64,000 nt of DNA from Earliella scabrosa (Eukaryota; Basidiomycota; Agaricomycetes; Polyporales; Polyporaceae): contig JABYQQ010000007.1 of the NCBI GenBank assembly GCA_022605405.1, positions 558,001 to 622,000 on the forward strand, in the 5' to 3' direction. The position numbers and the translations under genes were made by a program. Shown here piece by piece: positions 54,714-64,000 of the stretch (the first letter of the stretch is position 1; every line of letters starts with the position of its first letter). The notes beneath the pieces are model-generated. The model had not been told where the DNA came from. It was given only the letters and a program-made list of their open reading frames with translations, and ran no database searches.

Positions 54714-56739
54714 ATGCCTTCTGCTGCTACAGACTCCCAGCCCAAGCCGCCGCCCCTCAACACCTCCCCCAAGTCCGCCTCTTCCTCCAACTGGCCCGAT
54801 TCTGCGGCTACCGCCCACACCGTCGACCACTCGACTTCCAGCGAGACCGGCGATCATGACATCATCCCACCCAGTCATCCCGCTCGCACGCTCGTCCTAT
54901 GTTTCGACGGCACAGGCGACCAGTTCAGCACAGAGGTGAGTGAGACGGTTGCGAGATTCGGACGATCCTGCTGATTCAGGTCCGAGCTTAGAACTCGAAC
55001 GTCGTCACTTTCTTCAGTCTACTCAAGAAGGATGACCGCAATGAGCAGATGGTGTACTACCAGGTATGCTTAGGAAGCATACTTACTGCTACCGCGCCTT
55101 CTGAACGAGCAACCTTCTCCAGCCTGGTATCGGAACGTATACGGGCCAAAGGAGCGTTTCCACTATCAAGACCAAGATCGACAAACTTCTCGATGAGATG
55201 ATTGCCTGGAATCTCGGCGCCCACGTAATGGGTGAGGTTTATTCCTGCTACTACAACTTCAGACTGGCTAAGCGCACGACTCGGGAACAGGGGGCTATGA
55301 GTTCCTCATGCAAAATTGTGCGTTGTGTGTGCTCTGATTCAGTTTTCGCTGCTGAGCGCACCATCTATAGACCAGGCGCGGGACAAGATCTGCTTGTTTG
55401 GCTTTTCCCGCGGCGCATATACCGCACGAGCTTTGGCCGGCATGCTCCACAAGGTGAGTATATGCGTACCTCTTATCGACATAGCGCATTCCAGCTAATG
55501 AAAGCTACTTCGATGCGATGTAGGTCGGCCTTCTGCCGGCCTGTAACCACCAACAGGTTCCGTTCGCATACAAAATGTACACGCGCGACGACGACCAAGG
55601 CTGGAAGCAGTCCACCATGTTCAAGAAGGCGTTTTCGATCGACGTCGACATCGACTTCATCGGCGTATGGTGCGTCGGGCCGATGCCCCGCCCGTGCATA
55701 CTGACTCATTTGTTACAAAGGGACACCGTGTCCTCAGTCGGCGTGATCCCGCACACCCTCCCCTTCACCCGCTCGAACACGGCCATCCGGACATTCAGGC
55801 AGGCGCTGGCCCTCGACGAGCGCCGCGCGCGTTTCAAGCCCGCGCTCTACCGCCACTCCCCTCCGGAAGACAGGAAGCTCGGGACACAGCCCGGAGATAT
55901 GCCCAAGGCGGACACGACGTGGGCCACCCCCGATCGCTTGAGCAAGCTCGGAGCCCATAGGCGCACCAAGTCGCAGATGGAGCGGGAGCGGGAGTTCAAT
56001 GCAGAGGACGACCCCGATACGCAGGGGTCCACCGACGCGCTCGAGGTATGGTTCGCCGGATGCCACGCAGGTACGCACCCCCTCCATCTCCATTCTCCTC
56101 CCTTCTGATGGTCCCTATCTCACGCGGCGGACGCACGCAGACATTGGCGGCGGGAGCGTCGAGGACGGCACGCCGCACACGCTCGCGCGCATCCCGCTCC
56201 GGTGGATGATCCGCGAATGCTTCAAGACGAACACCGGGATCCGCTTCCACGCCGAGCTCCTGAAGCGCATCGGCCTCGACCCCGTCACGCTGCACCCGAC
56301 CGTGCAGGAGCGACCGCCGCCCCTGAAGCCCGAGCCCGCGCACCTCGAGAGCGTCGCGGACCCGGTCGCGGTCGGCAAGGAGGAGGACCACGAGGTGCGG
56401 GACGCGCTCAGCCCGCTCTACGACCAGCTCGTCCTCGCGCCGTATTGGTGGGCGCTCGAGATGGTGCCTATGGCGGAGCGCATCGTGGGCCCGCCGCCGG
56501 AGCGCAAGGAGATGCGGGCAGTGACGTGAGTGATAGTACTGTTTGTGGATGCTGGATGGAATGCTGATTGGGATCTGGTGGACAGGTTGAATCTGGGTCG
56601 GGGGCGGCTCATACCCAAGCACCACACGCCGTTTTACGTGCATCGGAGCGTGAAGACGCGGATGGAGGCGCAGGGCCTCAAGGGCGGGGTCTACCTGCCC
56701 AAGGCGCAGTACGTGCTCGAACCGATCTGGGTCGATTGA
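54714..56739 (+). CDS. DUF2235-domain alpha/beta hydrolase, paralogue B
   Basis: Nine exons: 54714-54935, 54992-55063, 55123-55231, 55291-55317, 55371-55453, 55524-55669, 55721-56070, 56141-56525 and 56586-56739, about 515 residues. Exons 2, 4, 5 and 6 have the same lengths as in paralogue A (72, 27, 83, 146), confirming recent common origin. The N-terminal 60 residues are Pro/Ser rich. Then come RTLVLCFDGTGDQFS, SNVVTFFSLLKKDDR, WNLGAHVMGGYEFLMQN, the elbow CLFGFSRGAYTARALAGM, IDFIGVWDTVSSVG, AGCHADIGGGSV and the end FYVHRSVKTRMEAQGL. No signal peptide or membrane helix is present. The family includes bacterial Tle1 phospholipase domains; a lipid substrate is an inference. Codon use is GC-rich like its neighbours. 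Confidence 0.9.
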
Positions 56740-57470
56740 GCTGTCTCTGGTCGCCCCCAGGTCCGTCTTCGACGCTGTCATGCTCTTGTGTTGTATCATG
56801 TTTATTATGCTCGCCCGTCCCGCCTGTGCTTCTTGTATACGTTACCTGCTCTCTATAGGTACCTTGTAACCAACCATCTGTAATCTACTGAGGTTCGCCT
56901 CCCCTTTCACGCTCATCATCAACTGGCACGCATCTCTCGACGAACAAACATGACGTCACACCCATGCGACGCACAGAGCATGGGGCGGTCGAGACTCGAG
57001 AGGGCATGCTTCGAAGTCCATGCGAGGCAGGCAGGCATACATTATCTAATTAGCGAGTCCGGTTATGTGTGTACTACTAGTAGCTGCGACCTCGAACGAT
57101 TGGCAGGGGTAGGGATGGGTGCGGTCCGCAGACCAGTCGTGCGCGCGTGCGAGTGCGAGTGCAAAGTCCGTGTGATCATGTGAAAGCGAAAGAAAAAGTG
57201 GGAGACGAGGATGAAGTTCAGAGGAGAGGTGGGGTGGAGGGGGGAAGAGGCGATGGGGTGGGGAAAAGGGGAGAGGGCGGAGGTAAACCAATAAGTAATG
57301 CGAAGGCTATAGATGTAGGCGAGGAGGAGGTTCGTTCGTCTCGTAGAGTCCGTGAGCCAGGTTCGTGAACAACGACCAATAACGTCTTATGCAACCACCC
57401 ACCCCACTGTCCGGCGTTGCAGCCGGACCTCAGCAACAGCAGCAGCATCATCCTCAGTCGCAGTCGACGC
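56740..57470. other. Convergent 3' spacer
   Basis: 3' regions of DUF2235 B (plus) and the chitin deacetylase (minus). There is a purine-rich tract at 57180-57290 on the plus strand (GAGGGGGG-type). No gene is recognised. Confidence 0.45.
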
Positions 57471-59485
57471 TCACAACCTCGCGACCGCACCGACCGCACC
57501 GAGGACGGCGCCGACGACGCCGACAGCGAGCGCGGTCCACGCGCCGGCGGGGAGCGCGACGGCGGCGTTGAACGGCTCGTACGGGTCGGTCGTCTCTGTC
57601 GCGCTCGCGCCGTCGCTCCCGACCTGGTCGCCGGTCAGGTTCGCGCCGTTGGGGCCGATCGGGCGCGAGGTGTCGGTGAAGGCGCAGGTCGAGGACGTGC
57701 AGATGCACTCGCCCTTGATCGGGTCCCAGAACGGCGTCGAGCAGTTTGAGGGGACTGGGCGGGGAGAGAGGTGAGTACGGATACGGACGCGGATCTGCAT
57801 CTGGATGAAGGACTCACGGCGGTTACGAGGCCCGCTTGACTCGGTGGACTGGGGCGGGTTGGGGTTGGACGGGCTGGGGTGCTCCGCAGGGCAGCCGTAC
57901 TGCGTGCATCAAGTGAGCACGGTGCGCTAAGAGGGAGAGCAGATGGATGATACGCACGCAGGTGTAGAAGGGGAAGTCGGAGAAGGGGCAGAGCTGGACA
58001 AGGCCGGCCTCGTTCTCGGGGATACCGTTGCAGATCTTCACCGACGCGTCAACGGCGGGCTTCGAGCACTTGAGCGGCGCGAAGTCGTCGAGCTGGGAGA
58101 GCGGGGTCGGGTTCCTGACCCACGCAAGGAGCTGCTCGGTCGAGACGATCCAGGCTGTGATCGAGCGGTCAGAGCACGCTCAGGACGCAAGGTTGTGCAA
58201 GGACTCACTGTTCGGCTGCTGTTGGGCCCAGTTGAGGAACTCGTTGATCATCCTGATGGTCGCCTCGGAAGCGGTCGAGCCCGGGACCGAGAGCTAACAA
58301 CGTGAAATGTTACGTTTGGCATAATATACCACTTAGGCTCTCAGGCGTGACTTACGGAAACATGGATCGGGTGGGTGTAGAGACCGAATGGCTGGCGCTT
58401 GCCGTTGTAGTGCGCCGTGAAGGTGCTCTTGAGGTACTCGAGGGTGGCGGTGTCGTTCACTTCGCTCGCGCCGTTTGCGGTGTCGCTGGGATAATGAGCA
58501 AGTGAGTCTTCACGCCACCCCGAAGTTTCAGACAACCGCTTACAGCCAAGGATCCATCAAGTGCGGGCCGGCAGCTCCACGGTTGTCGAAGAGCGCGTAC
58601 ATGGGAACTTCCCAGAAGCCCGGGAGCTTGGGCTCGCCCTTGCAGATGTTCTCAACGGCCAAGCAGTCGTTCGCCATACCGTTGTCGAGTGTGTAAGGCC
58701 AGAACGCATCGGTGTCGGGGTCATCCACGGGAACGGATGCCGAAGCCGACGAGTCGTATGTGAAGCCCATCTGCGCGAGCATCTTGAGGGTATCCACGGT
58801 GTAGTTGAGGAAAGGTGCACGGAATCCGGAAATAGATGAGAGCGGGATACCAGCGAGCTGGTTCAGCGCAATCAAGTTACCCTTCACTTCATCTTCCGGG
58901 GGCGACCCGACGTGTGTCATTCTGGAACACGCGTGAGCGTCAAGGATGCAGGTTCTTCCGAGCGAGAATGCGTTGGGAGGGAGACATACGTGTGGTCCGC
59001 AATCTCATTGCCCGCGACATACCAGTCCGTCACGAGGGTGTAGTTCGTGTAGTCGATGGAGGTGTAGTAGGACATCTTAGGCTGGCATCCATTCGGGTTC
59101 TTGCGATGTGCGAGGAACTGGTTGACGGCATCGAGGGTGAAGCTCTGGATGGCATCGTCGGCCGTGAAGACGACGAACATGGGCGTGTCCTCCTAATGAG
59201 GGCATGGGCAGGTCAGACCCGCGAGAATCCCAAGCCGTGGCGCGTCGACAGCTTCTGTCGCCCACGCCGCTGCCGGTCAAAGTTTAATTTTGAACCACGT
59301 ACCGGCTTCAGGCCGCCTGGAGGGTCGGTGCTCGCGCAGTTGCAGTCGGGCAGCTTGCACTTGCTGGGGTCGCAGGAGTAGCCCGCGGCAGAGGCGGAGG
59401 AGGTGGGGCCGGAGAGCGAGCCGTCCTGGGCGAGGACATGGCCGAGGAGCGGGAGGAACGCCGCAAGCAGCGTTGTCGGGAGCAT
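57471..59485 (-). CDS. Chitin deacetylase, GPI-type (carbohydrate esterase family 4)
   Basis: Secreted metal-dependent enzyme converting cell-wall chitin to chitosan. Eight exons on the minus strand: 59485-59303, 59192-58990, 58921-58544, 58485-58356, 58293-58209, 58154-57958, 57899-57818 and 57754-57471, 513 residues. The signal peptide MLPTTLLAAFLPLLGHVLAQ is followed by a Cys-rich segment (CDPSKCKLPDCNC). NodB motifs are FTADDA (motif 1), DHTMTH (motif 2, H-x3-H, formed across an intron) and FRAPFLNYT (motif 3). Further blocks are YTHPIHVS and WIVSTEQLLAWVRNP, then a Cys-rich C-terminal part. The protein ends in a hydrophobic helix (WTALAVGVVGAVLGAVGAVA) preceded by small residues, a likely GPI signal. 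It belongs to the long Agaricomycete CDA type, and all eight phases close. Confidence 0.9.
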
Positions 59486-60247
59486 GGCGGATGTCGGCGG
59501 CGAGGATGGACAGAAAAACCGCAACAAGTCGGGCTGTAGGATACGGGGCGAGAGCAAGGAGCGGCAGTGGAGTTTGGGGTATATAAAACGGGCGAGGCGG
59601 TCTGGTCAACGAACAGATCTCACTCGGAACAGCATGGTCGATGCTGACTCAGCAGCCCGCGCTTTCTCTGGCGGGCACATCTGACCGTCGACATGCTCAT
59701 CCATAACTCCGACCTCGATGCGACCCGCTCCTACACCGCTCTCAGCAGCCATGTCTCGCCTCACCTGCTTAATCACAGCGTATCTGAGTGGGAGGAGACG
59801 CATGCTTCTACTGCGTGTCCAACGACGGAAGCAAGAGGTTCCCCACCAAGCCCCCGCATCCCTTCCATGTGCACCGTGCTGGGTGAATTGCATTCACTAT
59901 GTGCAGATGCACGACTGGTCCCGACCATTTGACCAACTACTTCTGGACACTTGCAGTCAACATGCTCGAGAGCGCGGCTGGAGACGCATCGAGAGGGAAC
60001 GCGGCGTCCATTGGACGAGTCAGACCGTATGGGGGATGACGGGCACGCGTGTGCATCGTGAGTGCCCTCGTTCATTCCTTCCACAGGCGGTGTGCTGTTC
60101 TACGTAGATCTATTATGATGGTTTACAGTACCTTCTCTGCACGGATCACATCTTCAGGATGCAATGATCATCTAGAGCTCATGACCGTAGCCCACACTGC
60201 CAACGCGCTGCACTCGACCAATCCCGCACCGCATGAATATTGTTCAG
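59486..60247. other. Intergenic spacer
   Basis: Promoter of the chitin deacetylase gene and 3' region of the next minus-strand gene. A TATATAAAA block at 59580-59588, about 95 bp upstream of the deacetylase start, is the only recognisable signal; read on the minus strand it gives TTTTATATA. Confidence 0.45.
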
Positions 60248-61588
60248 TCAATAGAACGGTGGGAGCGGGATAGGGATCCCACCGCTGTCTCCAGATGAGC
60301 GAGTGTAGGAAGACTCATTCTTCTCCCGCATCAGAAGTAGAGCCGCGATCAAGAGGTGGTCAAGATACCGATGTGCCAGCGGTTGGACAATCATCGTTCG
60401 CGGCGAATATGGCGTGAACGATGCTAGGTGCGCGGAATCAAAGTATGCCTGCGCCTTGCTGTGAGTCACCCAGTCCGTGGTTGCTGCACGATTGTCTGAC
60501 CTTCCATTCCCTGCGCCCTAGCTTCCAGTAGATTGCCGTGCCGTCTCCGACGTAGTACATTCTCGAGCTGAGGGTACTCAGTCGAATCGTAAGTTGATGT
60601 CATAGTATAAGGTACGCACCCGTTCGCCAGGCTCTTTGACATCACATCCTTCAAAGGCTTGCACGTGTCCCCGATTGTGATGGTGGGGATTAACGACATG
60701 GAACCCGATCTACGTCCGGTAAGCCCCTCACTCATTCGACGTCGTTGCCGCAACTCACTCAATCTGTGCAACCAGCGGCCCGTCTTCGGACAAGCCCCTC
60801 CTGATACTTGTCACGGTCGACCGCGGCGCCAACACGTTCACGCCCACGCTGAGATGGTACCGCCCCAATCCTGGCACATCCTCTTCGTCCCCGGCAGTGA
60901 GAACCATAGCGAACGGTCCTGCCTGTGCGAACCGATACGCCACCGGCGCACTCGGGTACGCCGCGCTCGCATAGGTAGGCAGCCCGTGCTCGTCCTCCTC
61001 CGTCAGCCTCGTCGTGGTCACGGTGCTGTTTTCGGGAACGAGCCCCAGCCGGGAGCTCACCCTCGGTCCGTCGGCGGACAGAGACCGTCTGGAATTGACC
61101 GAGCCTGAGCGAGAGCGGCCTGACACGAACGCCATGGACAGCGCGCCTATGAAGGACGCGGGGACTGGGACCGTCTCCCCGACGGGCGTGTTCGTCCCTG
61201 TCCTGTCTGGCGGTGCCTCTGTGGCCACTGGTTCTGCTCCCGCTGCCGACTGTGGTCGACCCTCGAGGATCGACAGGGCGCGATCGCGCGCATCGGTGAC
61301 CTCTTGCACGCCGCCCGCGCTTTCCTCGCTGCTTGTCCGGTCGGTTGACGGGCGGTCGCTCGACGAGGCCGAGGTCGGGCTTGAGGCTGCGCTCGCGCGG
61401 AAGAGCATGGCGTCGAGGACGACGCCGGAGCGGCGGCCGCGGAAGAGGGAGAAGCGCGACTTCTTGACGTCCGTTGAGTCTGGGATCCCTGGTGTCGGCG
61501 CACGGGATGGAGGGCCCTTTGACCGCCGGAACAAGGACCTCCTCTTCATGCCTCTGTCGACTGCGGGGCCTTGCTGGGCGTCTTCCAT
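60248..61588 (-). CDS. Conserved basidiomycete protein of unknown function (DUF6593-like)
   Basis: Exons are 61588-60759, 60709-60620, 60567-60470 and 60423-60248, about 397 residues. The N-terminal 215 residues are low-complexity (Arg/Ser/Pro) with a basic RGMKRRSLFRRSK segment. The folded C-terminal 180 residues begin YRFAQAGPFAMVL and contain RYHLSVGVNVLAPRSTVTSIRRG, then MYYVGDGTAIYWKLGRREWK, NHGLASFTPYSPR and the helix HRYLDHLLIAALLLMREKNE. That order (RYHxSV, a Trp-containing strand pair, a Leu-rich terminal helix) is familiar from a large Agaricomycete family of unknown role, which I tentatively equate with DUF6593. The last exons are found only by following splice phase; reading on without splicing gives a false stop at 60466. 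No function can be assigned. Confidence 0.68.
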
Positions 61589-62548
61589 CGTCGAGCGGGA
61601 ACGGAGGAGACAAGGAGGTGAGTGTGCAGTGACGCAGGATGGGTCGTGGCAGGATGGTTTCCTTGGTGCCCGCCCTTCTGGTCTTGGGTTAAGTACGTGC
61701 ACGCTGCACAGGCATCCGGGCGAGCCGGTGCGGGCCTCGAGACCTAGATGGAAGGTGGCGCACTGAGAGCGACGGCTTGCCTTTGAGCATGGGACAGTTG
61801 CCACAGTGCGCTCAACTCTAGCTGCGTCGTGGCTGCTTACTCACGGCATCCTGGACGTTCTCGCACTGGGCGACGAGCCGCGGGGAGCGGACTAGGTTCT
61901 GCTGCGCGGGCGCTGTCAGCGGGGGTGTGTTTCGAGCGCACCACGCTCGTACGACTCGGGCAGACGCCTCTCATGTCAATTCTTGGGCTTGCGCTGGGAG
62001 TGCGCAATGGTGGCCGGTCGGAGGAGGCGAGAAGGCGGTGATGTGGAGTACGGTAGCTACGCGTCCAGATTTATGATCAACTGTCGCTTCTTCGTGACGT
62101 TTGCGTGTGCTTCTCATTTGTTAAACCACCATAAGATGAGGCTTGGGGTTACCAACGGCTCCGTAGTTCGAAGGAAGTGCCGTCAACGCTGAGCGCTTCG
62201 GTATCCGACCAGCTCGGCAAAACCACGTGTGTGGATACCCACACCTAGACGCCCGTCGGGGACGACCTCGTCGACGGCGGCAGACATGTTTTGCTCAACG
62301 CACCTCACGTCAAATTGCAGGCCGACCGACACTCGCCCGATGGTTGAGTTCAGTGGCTGGTCTGTGCCAAAGCAGGGCGGAGAGCGACCGGATGTCTTAG
62401 TGCTCAGCCTGGGTTGTCTCTGGGCGTGCGAGTCTGGCCCCTTGCCAGCTGGACGAGCAGAGCCGGTGATTCGTACATCTCTCCTCTATCGTCGACCGTC
62501 GACCTCTCTAGCTGTACTCTGTTAGCTTCGCTTGAATCTAATACCACG
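61589..62548. other. Divergent spacer
   Basis: Shared upstream region (960 bp) of the unknown protein (minus) and the esterase (plus). No TATA box, repeat or RNA gene is recognised. Confidence 0.45.
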
Positions 62549-63714
62549 ATGCGCCGCTTGCTGGACCGATTGCGAAGACGCGACAAAACACCCCTACCTG
62601 CCTCGCGGCCGCCTGAATTACGGACCAACGAAACGACTATCCCGCCCATACCTACCGAACTTTTGGACGATGAGCTCAAGACTTGGGCACGCGAAGCTGA
62701 CGTTGGCCTCGAGAGGCCCATCGAGGGGATGTGGTGGGATTGCGATGACCACGACGAAGCCCTTGCCCAGGTGCGAGCGGGAGTCGGGTTCGTGGGGTTG
62801 CAGTTTCACGGCGGCGGGTACGTGCTGGGAAGTGCGATGGACGTCCGGTCTGGAATGTCTCGTACGTGTATTCCGTTCGTGTTCCCTTGCGTAGTGTCTA
62901 ACAATTAGCACGTATTCACAGGCATCCCTCGCGGCTTGCTAGAGGTACACTGCATGTCTTGCCTGGCCGCATTTGCTGATGTATATCTAGAATGGCGTAT
63001 GCTCGTGTCTACTTGGTGAGTGTATGTCGTTTCTACCAGTTCCGACCTTCATGGTATCCCATAGCCGTCGAGTATTCGCTCATCGACACGCGCGACGAGG
63101 AGGAGAACCGTGCGTTTCCTCTTCAAATTCTCGAAGTCATGTCGGCGTATTATTATTTGGTGCATATCTTGAATGTACCGCCGAAACGCATCATCCTGGT
63201 GGGTGATTCTGCAGGTGGCCATCTTGCCCTCGCTCTGCAGCGTTCTCTACTGCGAAGCACCGCACTCCCTGCACCCGGTGGAATGATATTAATGAGTCCC
63301 TGGTGTGACCTCTCTGTGTATGTCCCACTTGTCCCATCGGTTGCTGCCTTTACTAATTCGTTCATCGACAGCGAGGGTCACAGACCCGCGGTGTCACGTC
63401 TACTAGGACCTCGCAACTCAGAGTCGTTGTCGGACCCGTTCTTCTCGCCATCTCTGCACGTCCCACCGCCACAGTGGCCGCCCACGCTCGTGTATTATGG
63501 CGCAAATGAACGATTTGCAGAATCAATTGCCACCCTGGTCTCCCACTTGAAGGACGGCGGCACCTCAGTCACAGCGTACGCTGCAGAGAACATACCGGAA
63601 CGTTTCAGCCACGACTTCTGGATTCTGGTTAGCGTCGAGAGAGGATGGCCGGAAGAAGTGCGAAAGTCGTGGGTGAGGATGAAGGCGTGGGTGGACGCGC
63701 TGAATACGGAGTAA
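62549..63714 (+). CDS. Alpha/beta hydrolase fold-3 esterase (HSL family)
   Basis: Five exons: 62549-62861, 62922-62944, 62991-63015, 63065-63317 and 63372-63714, about 318 residues. The HSL oxyanion motif is QFHGGGYVLGS, the nucleophile elbow is VGDSAGGHLAL, and the C-terminal half has PPTLVYYGANERF (acid region) and RFSHDFWIL (catalytic His). There is no signal peptide; the N-terminus is basic (MRRLLDRLRRRDK). It is a carboxylesterase or lipase of broad type; members act on short-chain esters, and fungal copies often lie near secondary-metabolism or detoxification genes, though nothing here proves that. Exons 2 and 3 are only 23 and 25 nt; the acceptor of exon 4 was chosen because it alone restores AVEYSLIDTRDEEENR in frame. 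Confidence 0.82.
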
Positions 63715-64000
63715 CCGCTGGCCCATCAAATCAGACACGTCGAGGAGCGAGGCTAGGTTATACAACATTGGTTACTACGAGCCTATAGTACATTACGGTT
63801 AATCTTGTATGATAACGCGGTGCGTCCCTCCACAGCTGGTAGAGTCGATCTCGCTTATTCATTTGATGATGATATGTGGGATCCTGGTCCACAGTACAGT
63901 TAACTCCAATGAACCGTCCTGAGCAGCAAGAAACACGCACGGCCCCGGTCCCGGATAGTTCACGGTAATGGGCACGTCATACCCAACGTTCAGTCCCCTC
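63715..64000. other. Spacer at the window edge
   Basis: 3' region of the esterase gene. A 60-codon minus-strand ORF has no recognised similarity. Nothing else is seen. Confidence 0.4.

Noticed and set aside
60466..60771. Direct two-exon ending of the DUF6593-like gene at 60466.
   Set aside because: Two further introns with good sites lead in frame to the conserved GTAIYWKLGRREW block and Leu-rich terminal helix, so the early stop lies in an intron.

Overview
This window is nuclear DNA of a filamentous basidiomycete, most probably an Agaricomycete. The evidence is the gene style: many short GT-AG introns (about 45-90 nt), compact spacers, high GC with CpG-rich coding sequence, and families typical of mushroom-forming fungi (DUF6532, Plavaka transposase, HET domain, single-pass membrane proteins with a cytoplasmic tail, GPI-type chitin deacetylase). 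I rebuilt the gene models by eye from splice sites and reading phase; every coding gene listed closes in frame unless its entry says otherwise.

Layout. 1-19230 is mainly housekeeping: a C2H2 zinc-finger regulator of Msn2/4 type, a gene-poor 3.9 kb stretch, centrin divergent from a xanthine dioxygenase (XanA type), an ER class I alpha-mannosidase (GH47, 16 exons), a charged unknown protein, a 157-bp mariner-type MITE, enolase, and a Trf4/Cid14-type non-canonical poly(A) polymerase.

19231-35019 is shaped by mobile DNA. A 0.63 kb stretch almost without CpG covers the tail of a 5'-truncated membrane-protein gene. It abuts a 6.3 kb Plavaka-type DNA transposon whose inverted repeats enclose both the transposase and a divergent DUF6532 gene. 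Downstream lie an intact single-pass membrane protein and a GH20 hexosaminidase gene cut in two by a 1,647-bp Copia-type LTR element that carries gag but no pol. Its LTRs look identical and it is flanked by a 5-bp target duplication.

34151-39539 holds a divergent ribosomal-protein pair (RPS9, RPL21), an SCI1-like RS-domain protein and a HET-domain protein. 39974-56739 is an expanded family region: three class 3 lipases on the minus strand and two DUF2235 hydrolases on the plus strand. They form two divergent lipase/DUF2235 modules of near-equal spacing plus one orphan lipase made by a 3 kb duplication, with a short DUF4139 protein in between. 56740-64000 holds a chitin deacetylase, a conserved basidiomycete unknown and an HSL-family esterase.

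Functionally the window mixes glycan and cell-wall enzymes (GH47, GH20, CE4), purine salvage (XanA), core glycolysis, translation and RNA decay with a rapidly duplicating hydrolase region. The best candidates for something new are the lipase/DUF2235 modules next to a HET gene, the gag-only Copia element inside GH20, the two-gene Plavaka element, and two genes whose start codon is split AT|G by the first intron.
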